The notes: a model not told the origin generated them from the letters alone. A stretch of 64,000 nt of DNA from Bacillus sp. (in: firmicutes) (GCA_017656295.1 JACDOC010000004.1:1-64000); one strand, 5' to 3'; shown: positions 7,041-16,521, counted from the stretch's first letter. Made by a program: numbers and translations.

Positions 7041-7565
7041 GTGGAAACCATTGCCAATAAGTTTGAATTCGATATACTTATGCGCTTATATTCGAAATCC
7101 CTTTTTCGCTATCTATACGGATTAACCAATGATTATCATTTGGCGGAGGATCTCCTGCAGGAAACGTTTTATAAGGTTTATTTACATGTAAGCAGCATAA
7201 ACGAGGTAGCACAAATAAAATCATGGCTTTACCGGATAGCCTATAACACCTTCATCGACCACTGTAGAAAAACTAAAAAGATGCAGCTTGTACAGGTGGA
7301 TGATTTCTTTGCGTCGTTAAAGCTAGATCCATTATTAGAAACGGAAAATGCGTTCCTGCAGAAATATGAAATGGAATTGATTTATAAACATTTGGCCACT
7401 ATGAAAGAACTGTATCAAAAAGCCATTATTCTCGTCGATTTAAAAGGATTTAGCTACAAAGAAGCGGCCGAGCTGTTAAACGTAAAACTCCCTTATTTAA
7501 AAAGCCTTGTGTTTCGGGGCAGGCGGGAATTAGAAAAACGATTACGCAATGAGGTGAAGGGATGA
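7041..7565 (+). CDS. ECF RNA polymerase sigma factor, SigM-like
   Basis: Region 2 is clear (LYGLTNDYHLAEDLLQETFY, then KSWLYRIAYNTFIDHCRKTK) and region 4 is a helix-turn-helix (DLKGFSYKEAAELLNVKLPY, then LKSLVFRGRRELEKRL). The overall pattern is close to Bacillus SigM, but orthology is not shown. The start is uncertain. A perfect AAGGAGG lies at 7034-7040; the GTG at 7041 touches it directly, the next in-frame codon at good distance is ATT at 7050 (9-nt spacing), and the first in-frame ATG (7080) would remove part of the first helix. I list the GTG, although ATT may be the real start. The stop overlaps the next start by 4 nt (ATGA), so the sigma and anti-sigma genes are coupled. Confidence 0.85.
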   Translation: METIANKFEFDILMRLYSKSLFRYLYGLTNDYHLAEDLLQETFYKVYLHVSSINEVAQIKSWLYRIAYNTFIDHCRKTKKMQLVQVDDFFASLKLDPLLETENAFLQKYEMELIYKHLATMKELYQKAIILVDLKGFSYKEAAELLNVKLPYLKSLVFRGRRELEKRLRNEVKG

Positions 7566-8626
7566 GAAAAGACGAGTTAAAACAATTATTGCAGAAATAT
7601 CAAAATGGCACACTACGCAAAGAGGACGAACAGAAAATAGAGGAGCTTCTAGAAAGTTTTGACGTATACAATGAATTTCTCAATGAAACCCTTCATGATG
7701 AAGGGATGAAGGATGCCGATCTCGCAAAAATGATAAAAAAGGCCCAACAAAAATTCTTTTTTAGAAATATGCTGCTTGTTCTATCTTTTATACTCGTTAT
7801 TGTTCCGCTATTGACCATGTTTACTTTTGTTTATTACGGCTGGGGGCGAGAGCATAACAGAGGGAACGAATTTATTGAAACCATTCGAACGGTGAGTGAA
7901 ATGACAGTACCAAACGTGTATGTAGATTACGATACTCTGGATGTTGAGATCAAGCCCTTTACCATGACAGTCACGACCGACAAATATAAATTGATTGATG
8001 ATAAAAAAAGTTATATAGGCAAGGATACTTACAAACTATTTTTAAATGATGTGTTTGCTAAAGAATCGAATTATCGAGCGATTGGGTATTCGATTCATCA
8101 CATTGGAATCAACTTTATTCATCCAAAAGCCAAATACTTTTTACCTGACGAACGAACAAAAATTAAATCTCTCCCGGGAGATTGGCCGATTGAAATCTAT
8201 ATTTCCTTGGATCGGACCTATTCCTTAAAAGAAATAAATAAAAAATTCAAGGGATATAATATGACATGGCTTGCATTAGACACAGGTGTAGAGGAACAGA
8301 TGAGGAATGATTTAGATTTCATCCAAACACCAGCAATTGGCTTTCCATACAAAAAAGTGCATGTAGACTCTATATTCAATCGTTCGTTTACTGATTACGA
8401 AGAAGTAGTCAAAGGGCTCGAGCTATTGAACAAAAACGAAAAATGGGCAACACAGCTAACAGAATACAAAGACTTAAAATTGGCCGAGCGACTAAAATGG
8501 GTAAAAAAACATAAAGAATTGAAGATTTATGGATTCGCCATTACTGGAACCGCCGAAGATGTTTTGTCTCTAGAAAAGATGAAGGAAGTAAACGTAATTC
8601 GATTGGGTCAGATCAATTTGCCATAG
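7562..8626 (+). CDS. anti-sigma factor with sigma-regulator N- and C-terminal domains
   Basis: This 354-residue protein starts within the stop of the sigma gene. Residues 1-65 are a cytoplasmic helical region (KDELKQLLQKYQNGTLRKED) that should bind the sigma factor. Residues ~69-92 form one membrane span (LLVLSFILVIVPLLTMFTFV). The rest is an extracytoplasmic domain of the sigma factor regulator C-terminal type, with repeated beta-rich blocks such as GYSIHHIGINFIHPKAKYF and IYISLDRTYSLKEI. The architecture suggests a membrane sensor that holds the ECF sigma factor until an envelope signal releases it, probably by proteolysis as in related systems. The signal itself cannot be read from the sequence. 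Confidence 0.85.
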   Translation: MRKDELKQLLQKYQNGTLRKEDEQKIEELLESFDVYNEFLNETLHDEGMKDADLAKMIKKAQQKFFFRNMLLVLSFILVIVPLLTMFTFVYYGWGREHNRGNEFIETIRTVSEMTVPNVYVDYDTLDVEIKPFTMTVTTDKYKLIDDKKSYIGKDTYKLFLNDVFAKESNYRAIGYSIHHIGINFIHPKAKYFLPDERTKIKSLPGDWPIEIYISLDRTYSLKEINKKFKGYNMTWLALDTGVEEQMRNDLDFIQTPAIGFPYKKVHVDSIFNRSFTDYEEVVKGLELLNKNEKWATQLTEYKDLKLAERLKWVKKHKELKIYGFAITGTAEDVLSLEKMKEVNVIRLGQINLP

Positions 8627-8646
8627 CAAAGGAGGGATAATCAAAA

Positions 8647-8910
8647 ATGATAATGGTAAAAATCAATATGCTAAATACATTGGTGGCTATATTTTTGCTT
8701 ATTTTGTTAAATGTACAAATTATAGCGGAGATCCCTGTTTTTGATATTAGTTACATTTGGATTTCATTGTTCGGAATGCTCATATGCTTGCTTGGCCTCA
8801 AAAAAGAAGATCGATTCTATTCATATTTAGGGGGTATCCTTCACTTCATCGTTATAGTTTCTTGTATAGGAATGATTTGGTTTGGCATAGGCATTAATTA
8901 CAAGCCATAA
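8647..8910 (+). CDS. small membrane protein in the ECF sigma operon
   Basis: This 87-residue hydrophobic protein has about three membrane segments (MLNTLVAIFLLILLNVQIIA, SYIWISLFGMLICLLGL and HFIVIVSCIGMIWFGIGI). It starts 20 nt after the anti-sigma stop with AAGGAGGG upstream, so it belongs to the same transcript. I know no family for it. Small membrane partners of anti-sigma factors occur in Bacillus ECF operons (YxlC-E types), which suggests a role in stabilising or tuning the anti-sigma factor, but that is inference from position. Confidence 0.7.
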   Translation: MIMVKINMLNTLVAIFLLILLNVQIIAEIPVFDISYIWISLFGMLICLLGLKKEDRFYSYLGGILHFIVIVSCIGMIWFGIGINYKP

Positions 8911-9145
8911 TATTTGCTGCGAAATGCGAAACTTAAAGAATTTCTATTAACAACATTTTCATTTGAAATGTCGGACACTTATGATAGTGGACGTCTGTCA
9001 AAGTTCAATGTTTAGTTCTTAATACTAAGAAGCCAGTTAATCCAAAAATAATTTTTAAAAAAGCAAGTATATTTTATAGGATTGAAGAATATACCTCACT
9101 AAATATGTATACAAATGTGCACATATAAAATAGGAGGTGTAAATA

Positions 9146-9556
9146 ATGGAGCAAGATTTTCGCAAAAAAACCTTTCGAGGTGCAAAAATTGAAGATATTA
9201 TCTTGGAATTAGAGAAACTAAGCTCATTATGTGAAGAAAAATCAAAAAGTAGTGACCAATTAGAAAGACAACGTTTTTATGAAGGAATGGCTATTGCTTA
9301 TACAACTATTGCAGTGAAATTAAAAGGTGACTTCGATTATATTGAGCCGAAAGTAATTGATGAGATGTACAGTTCCATAGAGAAATCTTCAATTCCAAAT
9401 AATATTAGCAATACACAACACGTTGAAACTTGTTCTTTTTGTCGCAGAAGTAAAGAAGAAGTCGAGGAATTAGCTATGGGACCAGGAGTTTCTATATGCA
9501 GTGAATGCCTAGAGTTTGGTGCAGAAGTTATTAAATCACATTCCACAGAAATTTAG
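9146..9556 (+). CDS. ClpX-type C4 zinc-finger protein without AAA+ domain
   Basis: This 136-residue protein has an ideal AGGAGGTG 7 nt before its ATG. The N-terminal ~95 residues are helical and unassigned (KIEDIILELEKLSSLCEEK and a YEGMAIAYTTIAVKLKG segment). Residues ~97-130 form a zinc finger CSFCRRSKEEVEELAMGPGV followed by SICSECLEF, with four cysteines spaced as in the N-terminal zinc-binding domain of ClpX, which binds adaptors and substrates. The AAA+ part is absent, so this may be a small adaptor or a protein that uses the ClpX-type finger for dimerisation. It stands alone between the sigma operon and decayed mobile DNA. Confidence 0.8.
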   Translation: MEQDFRKKTFRGAKIEDIILELEKLSSLCEEKSKSSDQLERQRFYEGMAIAYTTIAVKLKGDFDYIEPKVIDEMYSSIEKSSIPNNISNTQHVETCSFCRRSKEEVEELAMGPGVSICSECLEFGAEVIKSHSTEI

Positions 9557-10188
9557 ATTCTACAACAAACAGGTGTGTTACTTTTATAAGGATAGGAAAG
9601 CCTTCAAAAATTTAGGTGTTTCCCTTGTTTTTTATCTAATTATCAACAATAACATTTAACACAGCCTATTCATTAAAAACGGTTCAACTTTTTACAATTG
9701 ATGCATCTTTATTTTAAATCACAGAAGACATATATCAAGAAGAAAAGGGATTGTATGGACAATTCAGTTTATATCTTGAATATGCATAACCAAGTAATCG
9801 TATTTTCGGAATAATTTTTTCCACTTACTTTAAGAAATTCATCAATTGAAGTTAATCGAAAATCTCCTTCGTGAAAAAATTGACGAAGAAGAAATGATTA
9901 ATCGAAAAATTATTTACGGTGACTCATACTCCTTCCAAGAGGATGAACACGATGTTATTTTCTTATCTATGGTTGTTGTTCCGAATATGAGAATTCAAAG
10001 GCTTATTTATCATACACAAGACAGGAAACGTTATTCTATAGTGTACTAATCATTGTAAACGATTCTATATAAGAAACGAAAATATGGGTAATATCACTGA
10101 ATAACTTCTTAATTATTACGATGATTTAGAATAACAATTCATCCTTTCGAATTTTCTTACAGAAAAACACGATGTTATAATTCAGGAA
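9557..10188 (+). other. AT-rich intergenic stretch with decayed reading frames
   Basis: I see no supported gene here. One short frame at 9846-10049 begins with TTG and has no ribosome binding site. Its sequence contains EDEHDVIFLSMVVVPNMRIQ and matches nothing I know. It may be the tail of a decayed phage or element gene, since remnants of mobile DNA follow immediately. Confidence 0.4.
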
Positions 10189-10523
<335 letters not shown>

Positions 10524-10562
10524 ACATCGCAAAACGCGAAATTAAAGACAAAACATGCTGTT

Positions 10563-10717
10563 GCCGAAAGAAAAAAGCTTTTGATTAATAAAATTATTGC
10601 ATTCATCAAGCGTGTGGAACTGCTGGAATTACATTAGGAACGTATTATACATGGTTAAAACGTGACAAATCATTTAACGAAGAATTTTATAAAATTAAAG
10701 AAAGGGCAGTTAAGTAG
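10563..10717 (+). pseudogene. remnant of a phage-type helix-turn-helix protein
   Basis: From 10610 the frame reads ACGTAGITLGTYYTWLKRDK and SFNEEFYKIKERAVK, then TAG. The pattern of a helix, TAGI..., TYYxW and an acidic tail is that of phBC6A51-like HTH domains of prophages and mobile elements (cGn-x-x-x-A...G-s-x-x-tYYxW). The helix just before it (RKKLLINKIIAFIK) is in another frame, so a frameshift lies near 10608. No start codon remains. Confidence 0.45.
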
Positions 10718-11023
<306 letters not shown>

Positions 11024-12148
11024 TCAATCCACGGTTCCATATTGTTTAATCGTAACGTTAATGTCCGTATCAATTCTTATTTTTGGATACATTTTATACC
11101 ATTCTTTTTCTGTCAAGTTAGCGTATTCCCTTTTTGACTTTAATTTTCGACCAAATCCAAACGGATCAGAGCCCAATTTTTGTAACTTTGCTAATAATTC
11201 ATTTAGTTCCTTTTCCATTGCTTTATTGATTTCTTTTTCAAGTTTTTTGATTTTTTTAGCATCTAATGGGATTTCTACTGATATTTCATATATGTTCCCT
11301 TTTATATCGAATTCCAAAAGAAAATGGTGTTTATCTAATACTTCAATTTTTGAAAAAGAATCTGACGGTAAAAAGCTTACTCGTATAGTATCGTGGTTAT
11401 ATTTCTTCATCTCTTCTTTATCAACAATTTTTTCGATTGGAATCGCAATGGTTTTCATTCCGTACCCATCATGGCTTACTCGTAAATATTTTATATACAT
11501 GGTTTCATCTAGACTAATTGTCCCAACGACTTTATCTTTTCTAAACACTGCTGTCTTATCAATGAATGGCGGGTCCCCTTCTTTATATTTAATAACCGGA
11601 ACAGCAGGATCAATTCCTACTTCGTATAGAATAGACATAAAGTCATGAAGATTTGTATTTGTTAAGGACTCATCTATTCTCATTTTTTCCATCATACGGT
11701 ATATATATGTTCCAACATCTTGAGCATCCTCAAATTCACTAGCATTAATGATGTTTTCTGCTGAATCTTCTGCAATCAACACATGAACTAAGCTCCCAAT
11801 ATTACTATCACGTTGGACCGTATCGAGTAAATACATGAGCCCTTGTTCTTCAGCAAGCTTTTTTTGAAAAAGAATCGCCCGCAATTGACCGGATGAAACA
11901 TGATGACTTGTTTTTTTCTCCATTTCTTGCCTGGCATCTTTACTCGTTATTCCTTCTGCTGAAATTACATAATACGATTTTTGCTTATGAGGATCAAACT
12001 GGAGAAAAGAAGCAGTTAGAATTACCCCTTCCCCATCTTTTAGATCAAATCCAGAGACCGTCATGATTCCTTGTTTTTCAAGCTGTCGATTAGGCAATGT
12101 ACAACTTGTTAGAAAAAACAGGCTGAAAACTAATAGGAAGATTTTCAA
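11024..12148 (-). CDS. GerC-family spore germination lipoprotein
   Basis: The protein has 374 residues from a TTG start at 12148, set by GGGGAGGAC 7 nt upstream. The frame extends further upstream, but this start gives a proper lipoprotein signal: FLLVFSLFFLTSC, lipid cysteine at residue 16. The mature part is a Ger(x)C family protein: MTVSGFDLKDGEGVILTASF and a C-terminal alpha/beta domain with EINKAMEKELNELLAKLQK and GSDPFGFGRKLK. The start overlaps the gerB stop by 4 nt (TTGA). GerC subunits anchor on the outer face of the spore inner membrane and are needed for receptor function together with the A and B subunits encoded just upstream. Confidence 0.92.
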   Translation of the reverse strand: MKIFLLVFSLFFLTSCTLPNRQLEKQGIMTVSGFDLKDGEGVILTASFLQFDPHKQKSYYVISAEGITSKDARQEMEKKTSHHVSSGQLRAILFQKKLAEEQGLMYLLDTVQRDSNIGSLVHVLIAEDSAENIINASEFEDAQDVGTYIYRMMEKMRIDESLTNTNLHDFMSILYEVGIDPAVPVIKYKEGDPPFIDKTAVFRKDKVVGTISLDETMYIKYLRVSHDGYGMKTIAIPIEKIVDKEEMKKYNHDTIRVSFLPSDSFSKIEVLDKHHFLLEFDIKGNIYEISVEIPLDAKKIKKLEKEINKAMEKELNELLAKLQKLGSDPFGFGRKLKSKREYANLTEKEWYKMYPKIRIDTDINVTIKQYGTVD

Positions 12149-13251
12149 GTGCTGTCCTCCCCTCTTCGTGTCCTTTTTACATGGATCCAACTCCAAAAAA
12201 GGAGAATAATCGGGTAACAAAACCAAAGGTAAAAACCACTCATTCCTACATAGTCAATAAACTGATTATGTTCCGTCCGGTCATTTAAAAATAAACTCAT
12301 GACAAAAACAATGACACCAATTATCCATACACTATATTTCTGTTTAAATTGAAAAACTTTTTTAATACCTTTAGAAGCAATCCATAAAAAAATAGATAAG
12401 TTCGTTAATATGACAAACATCCATAAGGAAATAAACACATATTCAAACCGCTCTATAAATGGTAATTTTACGATACTGATGATATTTAACGCAGCCCAAA
12501 TCGTCCGTTCAAGCTGCGCGCCGCTAAAATACAGAATAGCTAACAAAGTAAACGCACATACAAAAAATGTTGTAAAACCGTTAGCAAGTAATGAGTACAT
12601 AAAGATCTTTTGTTTTTCTTTTATATAAGGATAAATAAAATACAGAACTTCAAAGCCAATCATGGTAAAACTTGATCGATATACCCCTCTAGCCAACTCA
12701 GGTATAGACGCTTGGAAAATTGGTTTCATACGATCTAAAATGATGTGATCCAGGGCTGGTATCATCGAACATATAATCCATACGGTTATAAAAAATGTGA
12801 TAAAACATATGCCTGCGATAATACGTATTCCTCCTAATACGGTATATATACTTACTAAAATTAATGCAAGAGCCCATACCCATTCATATAATCCCTCATA
12901 CCCCCATGTTGCTGATATTTCAATATAGCCCATCATGACAGCATAATAACCACCAATAAAATAACAGATGAAAATGACATTTAATAAACGTCCTCCAATT
13001 GGCCCTGCTAATTGAAGGTGAATATCAAATAAGTCTTTATTTTGAAAATATCGGCTTGTTTTAGTAATTACATAAACTAATATAGAGATGATCATCCCTG
13101 TAATAAGAACGACAAACCAACTGTCTTGTTTCGTTTCTGTATAGAGAATACGTGGAACACCAATAATTCCTATACCCATTTGGGTTGTATGGACAATATA
13201 AAAAACTAAAAATGCGTTTATGTGATTGACGGAATGTTTTTTTTTGGCCAA
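12145..13251 (-). CDS. GerB-family spore germination permease-like subunit
   Basis: The protein has 368 residues and about ten membrane segments of the APC-superfamily fold found in GerAB-type subunits. It starts AKKKHSVNHINAFLVFYIVH and has TTQMGIGIIGVPRILYTET in the first helices, the region that binds germinant in this family. The start is TTG with GGAGGG 6 nt upstream, and this Shine-Dalgarno overlaps the gerA stop. It lies in the middle of a gerA-gerB-gerC operon read on the minus strand. Expression is expected in the forespore, but I could not fix a sigma-G promoter. The germinant cannot be read from the sequence. Confidence 0.92.
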   Translation of the reverse strand: MAKKKHSVNHINAFLVFYIVHTTQMGIGIIGVPRILYTETKQDSWFVVLITGMIISILVYVITKTSRYFQNKDLFDIHLQLAGPIGGRLLNVIFICYFIGGYYAVMMGYIEISATWGYEGLYEWVWALALILVSIYTVLGGIRIIAGICFITFFITVWIICSMIPALDHIILDRMKPIFQASIPELARGVYRSSFTMIGFEVLYFIYPYIKEKQKIFMYSLLANGFTTFFVCAFTLLAILYFSGAQLERTIWAALNIISIVKLPFIERFEYVFISLWMFVILTNLSIFLWIASKGIKKVFQFKQKYSVWIIGVIVFVMSLFLNDRTEHNQFIDYVGMSGFYLWFCYPIILLFWSWIHVKRTRRGEDST

Positions 13252-13262
13252 ACAGCTCCCTC

Positions 13263-14735
13263 CTACTCCTCATCAACGTCCCAAGTTCTGTTCATTTTTG
13301 ACCAGCGATAACAGTCAGATGGTCGATTAGAAATAGCGCGTTTGTAATAATATGGAATCGGTAAACGGAAAAGAAAATATTTCAAATCATCTTTTCGAAA
13401 TGGATAAAGCGGTGACAAATATGGTCTTCCAAGAGATGTTAATTTCAATAAATGAGTTAATAAAAAAATAAAGCACAACATAATCCCGTTAAATCCCCAA
13501 AAACCTGCTGCAATCAAAAATGGAAATCGTAAGATACGGAGCGCTGTCCCCATTTCATAGGTAGGTGACGTAAAGTTGGCTAATGCACTTAATGAGACGA
13601 CAATAATTAAAATGTTACTTGTTAAACCTGCTTCAACCGTAGCTTGTCCTAAAACAATTCCTCCAACAATCCCCATCGTTTGCCCTACTTTTGATGGAAG
13701 TCTTGCACCGGCTTCCCGTAAAAGGTCAATCATCACTTCTAAAAGCAGAGCTTCCAATAAGGGGGGGAAAGGAACGACTACTCTAGATTGGCCAAGGGTA
13801 ATTAATAAATTAGAAGGAATTACTTCATTATGAAACGTTACTGCTGCCACATAAATGGGGGTAAAAAAAACAGAGATTACCATACCAATAAATCGCATCA
13901 TACGTAAGCTAGAACTTAAAAACCATCTCATATAAATGTCTTCGGTGGATTCAAAAAAACTTAAGAACGTAGAAGGACAAATGATCGCAGTTGGACTTTG
14001 ATCAACGATGATGCCAATCCTTCCTGAGCAAATAGAATAAACGAAACGATCAGGCAATTGCGTTAATAAATATTGCGGAAAAATAGATAAAGAATTATCA
14101 TCAATCATTTGTGCCAATACGGAACTATCCATTACATCTTCAACATGTATGTCTTGTAGCCGTTGCTTTACCGTTTCAACGTTATCTTCATCAGCAATAT
14201 CTTTAAGATAAACAATCCTTACTTTTCTTTTAGAACGTGTTCCAATCGTAAGTTCCTCTGTAATTAACCGTTCATCACGAATCAATTTTCGAATCATATT
14301 TAAGTTCGTATTTAATGATTCAGTAAATGCAATTTTTGGACCTAATACTAATGATTCGGTTTCTGCTTTTTCTAACGAACGTTCCTTACCATCGGAGATT
14401 TCTAGTAATAATCCTTCATTTGTATTTTTTAAGTAAACATACAAAAAACCTGATAAAAGTAATTCAATAACATTTTCGTTTACTGGTTTTATATCCTTAA
14501 TTGGTATATTAGTTTGAATATATGAGATATTTATCTGTTCCCGAGAAAGTTTATTAAAAAAAGGGATAATAACTCGTTGCACCGTATCCTCATTAACAAT
14601 AGGATTCATAAAAATAAGCTGAATGATTTGATCGTCTATTGATATCTCACGACAAATAAGATCAGGAGAATGATTGAGCTTCTGTTGTATGTATTCAAAT
14701 GATGGAGCTTTTACTGATTTTTTTCTAAAAAACAT
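13263..14735 (-). CDS. GerA-family spore germination protein
   Basis: This protein has about 490 residues. I chose the ATG at 14735 because AGGGGG lies 6 nt upstream; the ATG at 14741 touches the Shine-Dalgarno. The first ~240 residues are the soluble N-terminal domain (HSPDLICREISIDDQIIQLI). Residues ~240-300 carry the hallmark CSGRIGIIVDQSPTAIICPS, followed by membrane helices with the family block GARLPSKVGQTMGIVGGIV and LGQATVEAGLTSN. The C-terminal tail ends in NRTWDVDEE. GerA subunits form oligomeric channels that release ions when germinant is sensed. The gene is first in its operon, with 11 nt to gerB. Confidence 0.93.
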   Translation of the reverse strand: MFFRKKSVKAPSFEYIQQKLNHSPDLICREISIDDQIIQLIFMNPIVNEDTVQRVIIPFFNKLSREQINISYIQTNIPIKDIKPVNENVIELLLSGFLYVYLKNTNEGLLLEISDGKERSLEKAETESLVLGPKIAFTESLNTNLNMIRKLIRDERLITEELTIGTRSKRKVRIVYLKDIADEDNVETVKQRLQDIHVEDVMDSSVLAQMIDDNSLSIFPQYLLTQLPDRFVYSICSGRIGIIVDQSPTAIICPSTFLSFFESTEDIYMRWFLSSSLRMMRFIGMVISVFFTPIYVAAVTFHNEVIPSNLLITLGQSRVVVPFPPLLEALLLEVMIDLLREAGARLPSKVGQTMGIVGGIVLGQATVEAGLTSNILIIVVSLSALANFTSPTYEMGTALRILRFPFLIAAGFWGFNGIMLCFIFLLTHLLKLTSLGRPYLSPLYPFRKDDLKYFLFRLPIPYYYKRAISNRPSDCYRWSKMNRTWDVDEE

Positions 14736-14799
14736 AGCCATCCCCCTTTATTCACAACTTTAGTATGTTCGTCCAAATGATGAATCTATTCATTTTTCC

Positions 14800-14829
14800 A
14801 AATAAAAAACGTACAGGTCTTCCCTGTAC
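14800..14829 (-). terminator. terminator downstream of the staygreen gene
   Basis: On the minus strand GTACAGG, a short loop and CCTGTAC are followed by GTTTTTTATTT. It lies directly behind the stop codon of the gene at 14831-15298 and separates it from the ger operon. Confidence 0.8.
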
Positions 14830-14830
14830 A

Positions 14831-15298
14831 TCAGTCGATTCGTTTTTGTAAATATTGTCTAGGTGTTCCGAGGTAAAGACATTGTTGAAACTCCGGATAA
14901 ATAGAAATAAATTCAATATATATCGGAACATCTAAAAGCCAAGGATAGTAGGTGTAAAACTTGTTGTCCCCATTGATAATTGCTGCTAAGGCAAGAGGGA
15001 GTTCCCGTTTAAAAATGTGGTAGCGAATCATGGAGAGATTTTCATCAAATTCTCCTTCGCTTACATATACTCGTCCGCGTAATTCGTACTCACCACACGT
15101 ACGGGACCAATTGGCTAACACTTCATTGCGCATTTGTTGGTTAATCGCTTGTTCGTCATATGAAAGACCAATTGTTAAAAAGAGTTGACCAGTTTTATCG
15201 GAATGGGTCAACGTATACTTTCGGTCATCTATCGGCCAATGAGGTGTCGCAGGGGGAACAATCGTCGTTGTTAGTTTTTCCGGATGGAATGTTGCCAT
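14831..15298 (-). CDS. staygreen-domain protein
   Basis: This 155-residue protein has GGAGGG before its ATG. The whole length matches the staygreen family: FHPEKLTTTIVPP, RKYTLTHSDKTGQLFLTIG, SYDEQ, MRNEVLANW, YHIFKRELPLALAAIINGD and a C-terminal YIEFISIYPEFQQCLYLGTP. In plants this domain is the Mg-dechelatase that removes magnesium from chlorophyll a. Homologues also occur in non-photosynthetic bacteria, where the natural substrate is unclear. Nothing in the neighbourhood concerns tetrapyrroles directly; the cobamide salvage genes are 47 kb away. It appears to be a single-gene unit with its own terminator. Confidence 0.85.
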   Translation of the reverse strand: MATFHPEKLTTTIVPPATPHWPIDDRKYTLTHSDKTGQLFLTIGLSYDEQAINQQMRNEVLANWSRTCGEYELRGRVYVSEGEFDENLSMIRYHIFKRELPLALAAIINGDNKFYTYYPWLLDVPIYIEFISIYPEFQQCLYLGTPRQYLQKRID

Positions 15299-15360
15299 TG
15301 TAAGCCCTCCTTCTCTTTCATAGGTAAAGGCCTACAATAACATATGACAAATCAATTCGT

Positions 15361-16119
15361 TCAGTTCTTCTTTTTTTCATACGAATTAAACGTTACGTCA
15401 AGTAACTGCCACTCGTTATTTTCGTAATACCACGTAGATTGGACGGTTCCAATGGCATCGGCGTGGTAGGCTCCGCTTATTTGTTGGTAGCCGCGTAATC
15501 CTGGTCCTTCTTTTCCATCAATGCTCTGAACAACTTGGAAATAAGCAATCGGCGGAATCATTAATTCGGTCGGCTCATTTAATTTTCCGTTATAATAAAG
15601 ACCAAGTCGATCATAATCCTTTTTACGGTCCGTTAAATTGAGATGATAGCTTTCTTTCGTAGCTGGAATCGTAATGACCGCTCGATAATTATCTTGAAAA
15701 CTTCCTTCCACAACAAGCGTAGGTAATGAGATTTCTTGTTGTTTTTCTTGTTTCAATGAAGAGAGGTTGTACGTATAAAACCCTCCGCTTCCTCCAGTCG
15801 CTGAAGATTCAAACAGTTGTGGAACCCCGTTATGAATCAAATCAACAAACTGAATTTCAGGATCATATCCCGGTTCATACTTGATTCGGAACGTTTGACC
15901 TGTTGCAGAATCGATTTCTGCCCATACAACTTTCCAAAAAGCTGCATTCGGTTCAAAGCGAATCCCCTTTAGTGTAATTTTATCTTTTTTTCCATCCCCG
16001 GTTACATCTTCTTTATACACTTGAATGATCTCTGCATTTTCATATTCTCCGGCATGGATCCCTTGCAGCGGATAGAATAGTGAAAAGATGATGACACTAA
16101 ACAAAAACCATCGTTTCAT
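15361..16119 (-). CDS. secreted hypothetical protein with FG-GAP/VCBS-like N-terminus
   Basis: This 252-residue protein has a signal peptide (MKRWFLFSVIIFSLFYPLQG, cleavage after about IHAG). Early in the mature part is DVTGDGKKDKITLKG, a Ca-binding-like DxTGDGxxD motif seen in VCBS/FG-GAP repeats. The rest is beta-rich with ATGGSGGFYTYNL and a C-terminal STWYYENNEWQLLDVTF. Proteins of this form are common, function unknown, in Bacillaceae. It lies 62 nt upstream of the staygreen gene on the same strand, but the gap contains that gene's own Shine-Dalgarno, so co-transcription is possible but not shown. Confidence 0.75.
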   Translation of the reverse strand: MKRWFLFSVIIFSLFYPLQGIHAGEYENAEIIQVYKEDVTGDGKKDKITLKGIRFEPNAAFWKVVWAEIDSATGQTFRIKYEPGYDPEIQFVDLIHNGVPQLFESSATGGSGGFYTYNLSSLKQEKQQEISLPTLVVEGSFQDNYRAVITIPATKESYHLNLTDRKKDYDRLGLYYNGKLNEPTELMIPPIAYFQVVQSIDGKEGPGLRGYQQISGAYHADAIGTVQSTWYYENNEWQLLDVTFNSYEKKKN

Positions 16120-16478
16120 CTTAACTACCCCCTCTTTCTTATAGTTTCTTTATCAGTGTTTCCTTTCTATCAAAAGTTATGTAGGTGAAAGAGTACAAGA
16201 AACTTAATGAAATCCTATTATTGCAGTCATTTATCAATAGATATTTAATAAAATGCGCCTTAATAAGCGACAATATTTAATAAAGCTTCTTTTTGGACGA
16301 GTAAAAATGTCGGATTTGCACTAAATAAATTTATTCATGCACCGCTTTCAAATTTTTTGTACTTTATTTAAAAAGTGTTTAAGTACTTTAAACGTTTTTA
16401 CACCTTCATTTCCTTTTTTGAGCCTAAAAACAGAGGTAAATACCATTATGTGATATTGATCATTTTAAATAAAGATAA
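16120..16478. other. intergenic region between the secreted protein and the sugar ABC operon
   Basis: No gene is supported. The frame visible on the plus strand at 16375-16596 overlaps the terminator and the 3' end of the permease gene and lacks a ribosome binding site. The AT-rich stretch probably contains the promoter of the minus-strand gene at 15361-16119. Confidence 0.5.
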
Positions 16479-16508
16479 AAAAATCCCCTTTCCCAAACGG
16501 AAAAGAGG
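16479..16508 (-). terminator. terminator of the sugar ABC operon
   Basis: On the minus strand CCTCTTTTCC, loop GTTTG and GGAAAGGGG form a stem with some G-T pairs, followed by ATTTTTTT. It lies just behind the last permease gene. Confidence 0.75.
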
Positions 16509-16521
16509 AAAAATTAAATGC

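Noticed and set aside
8911..9145. Segment with GTCGGACACTTATGATAGTGGACGTC looked like an IS end
   Set aside because: I could not find a matching inverted copy or target duplication nearby, so it is not reported as an element.
9846..10049. 67-residue frame with TTG start
   Set aside because: No Shine-Dalgarno and no recognisable family; it lies in decayed mobile DNA. Kept only as part of the intergenic description.
11061..11648. 195-residue plus-strand frame opposite the gerC-type gene
   Set aside because: It is antisense to a well-supported germination gene, has no Shine-Dalgarno and shows the biased composition of a shadow frame.
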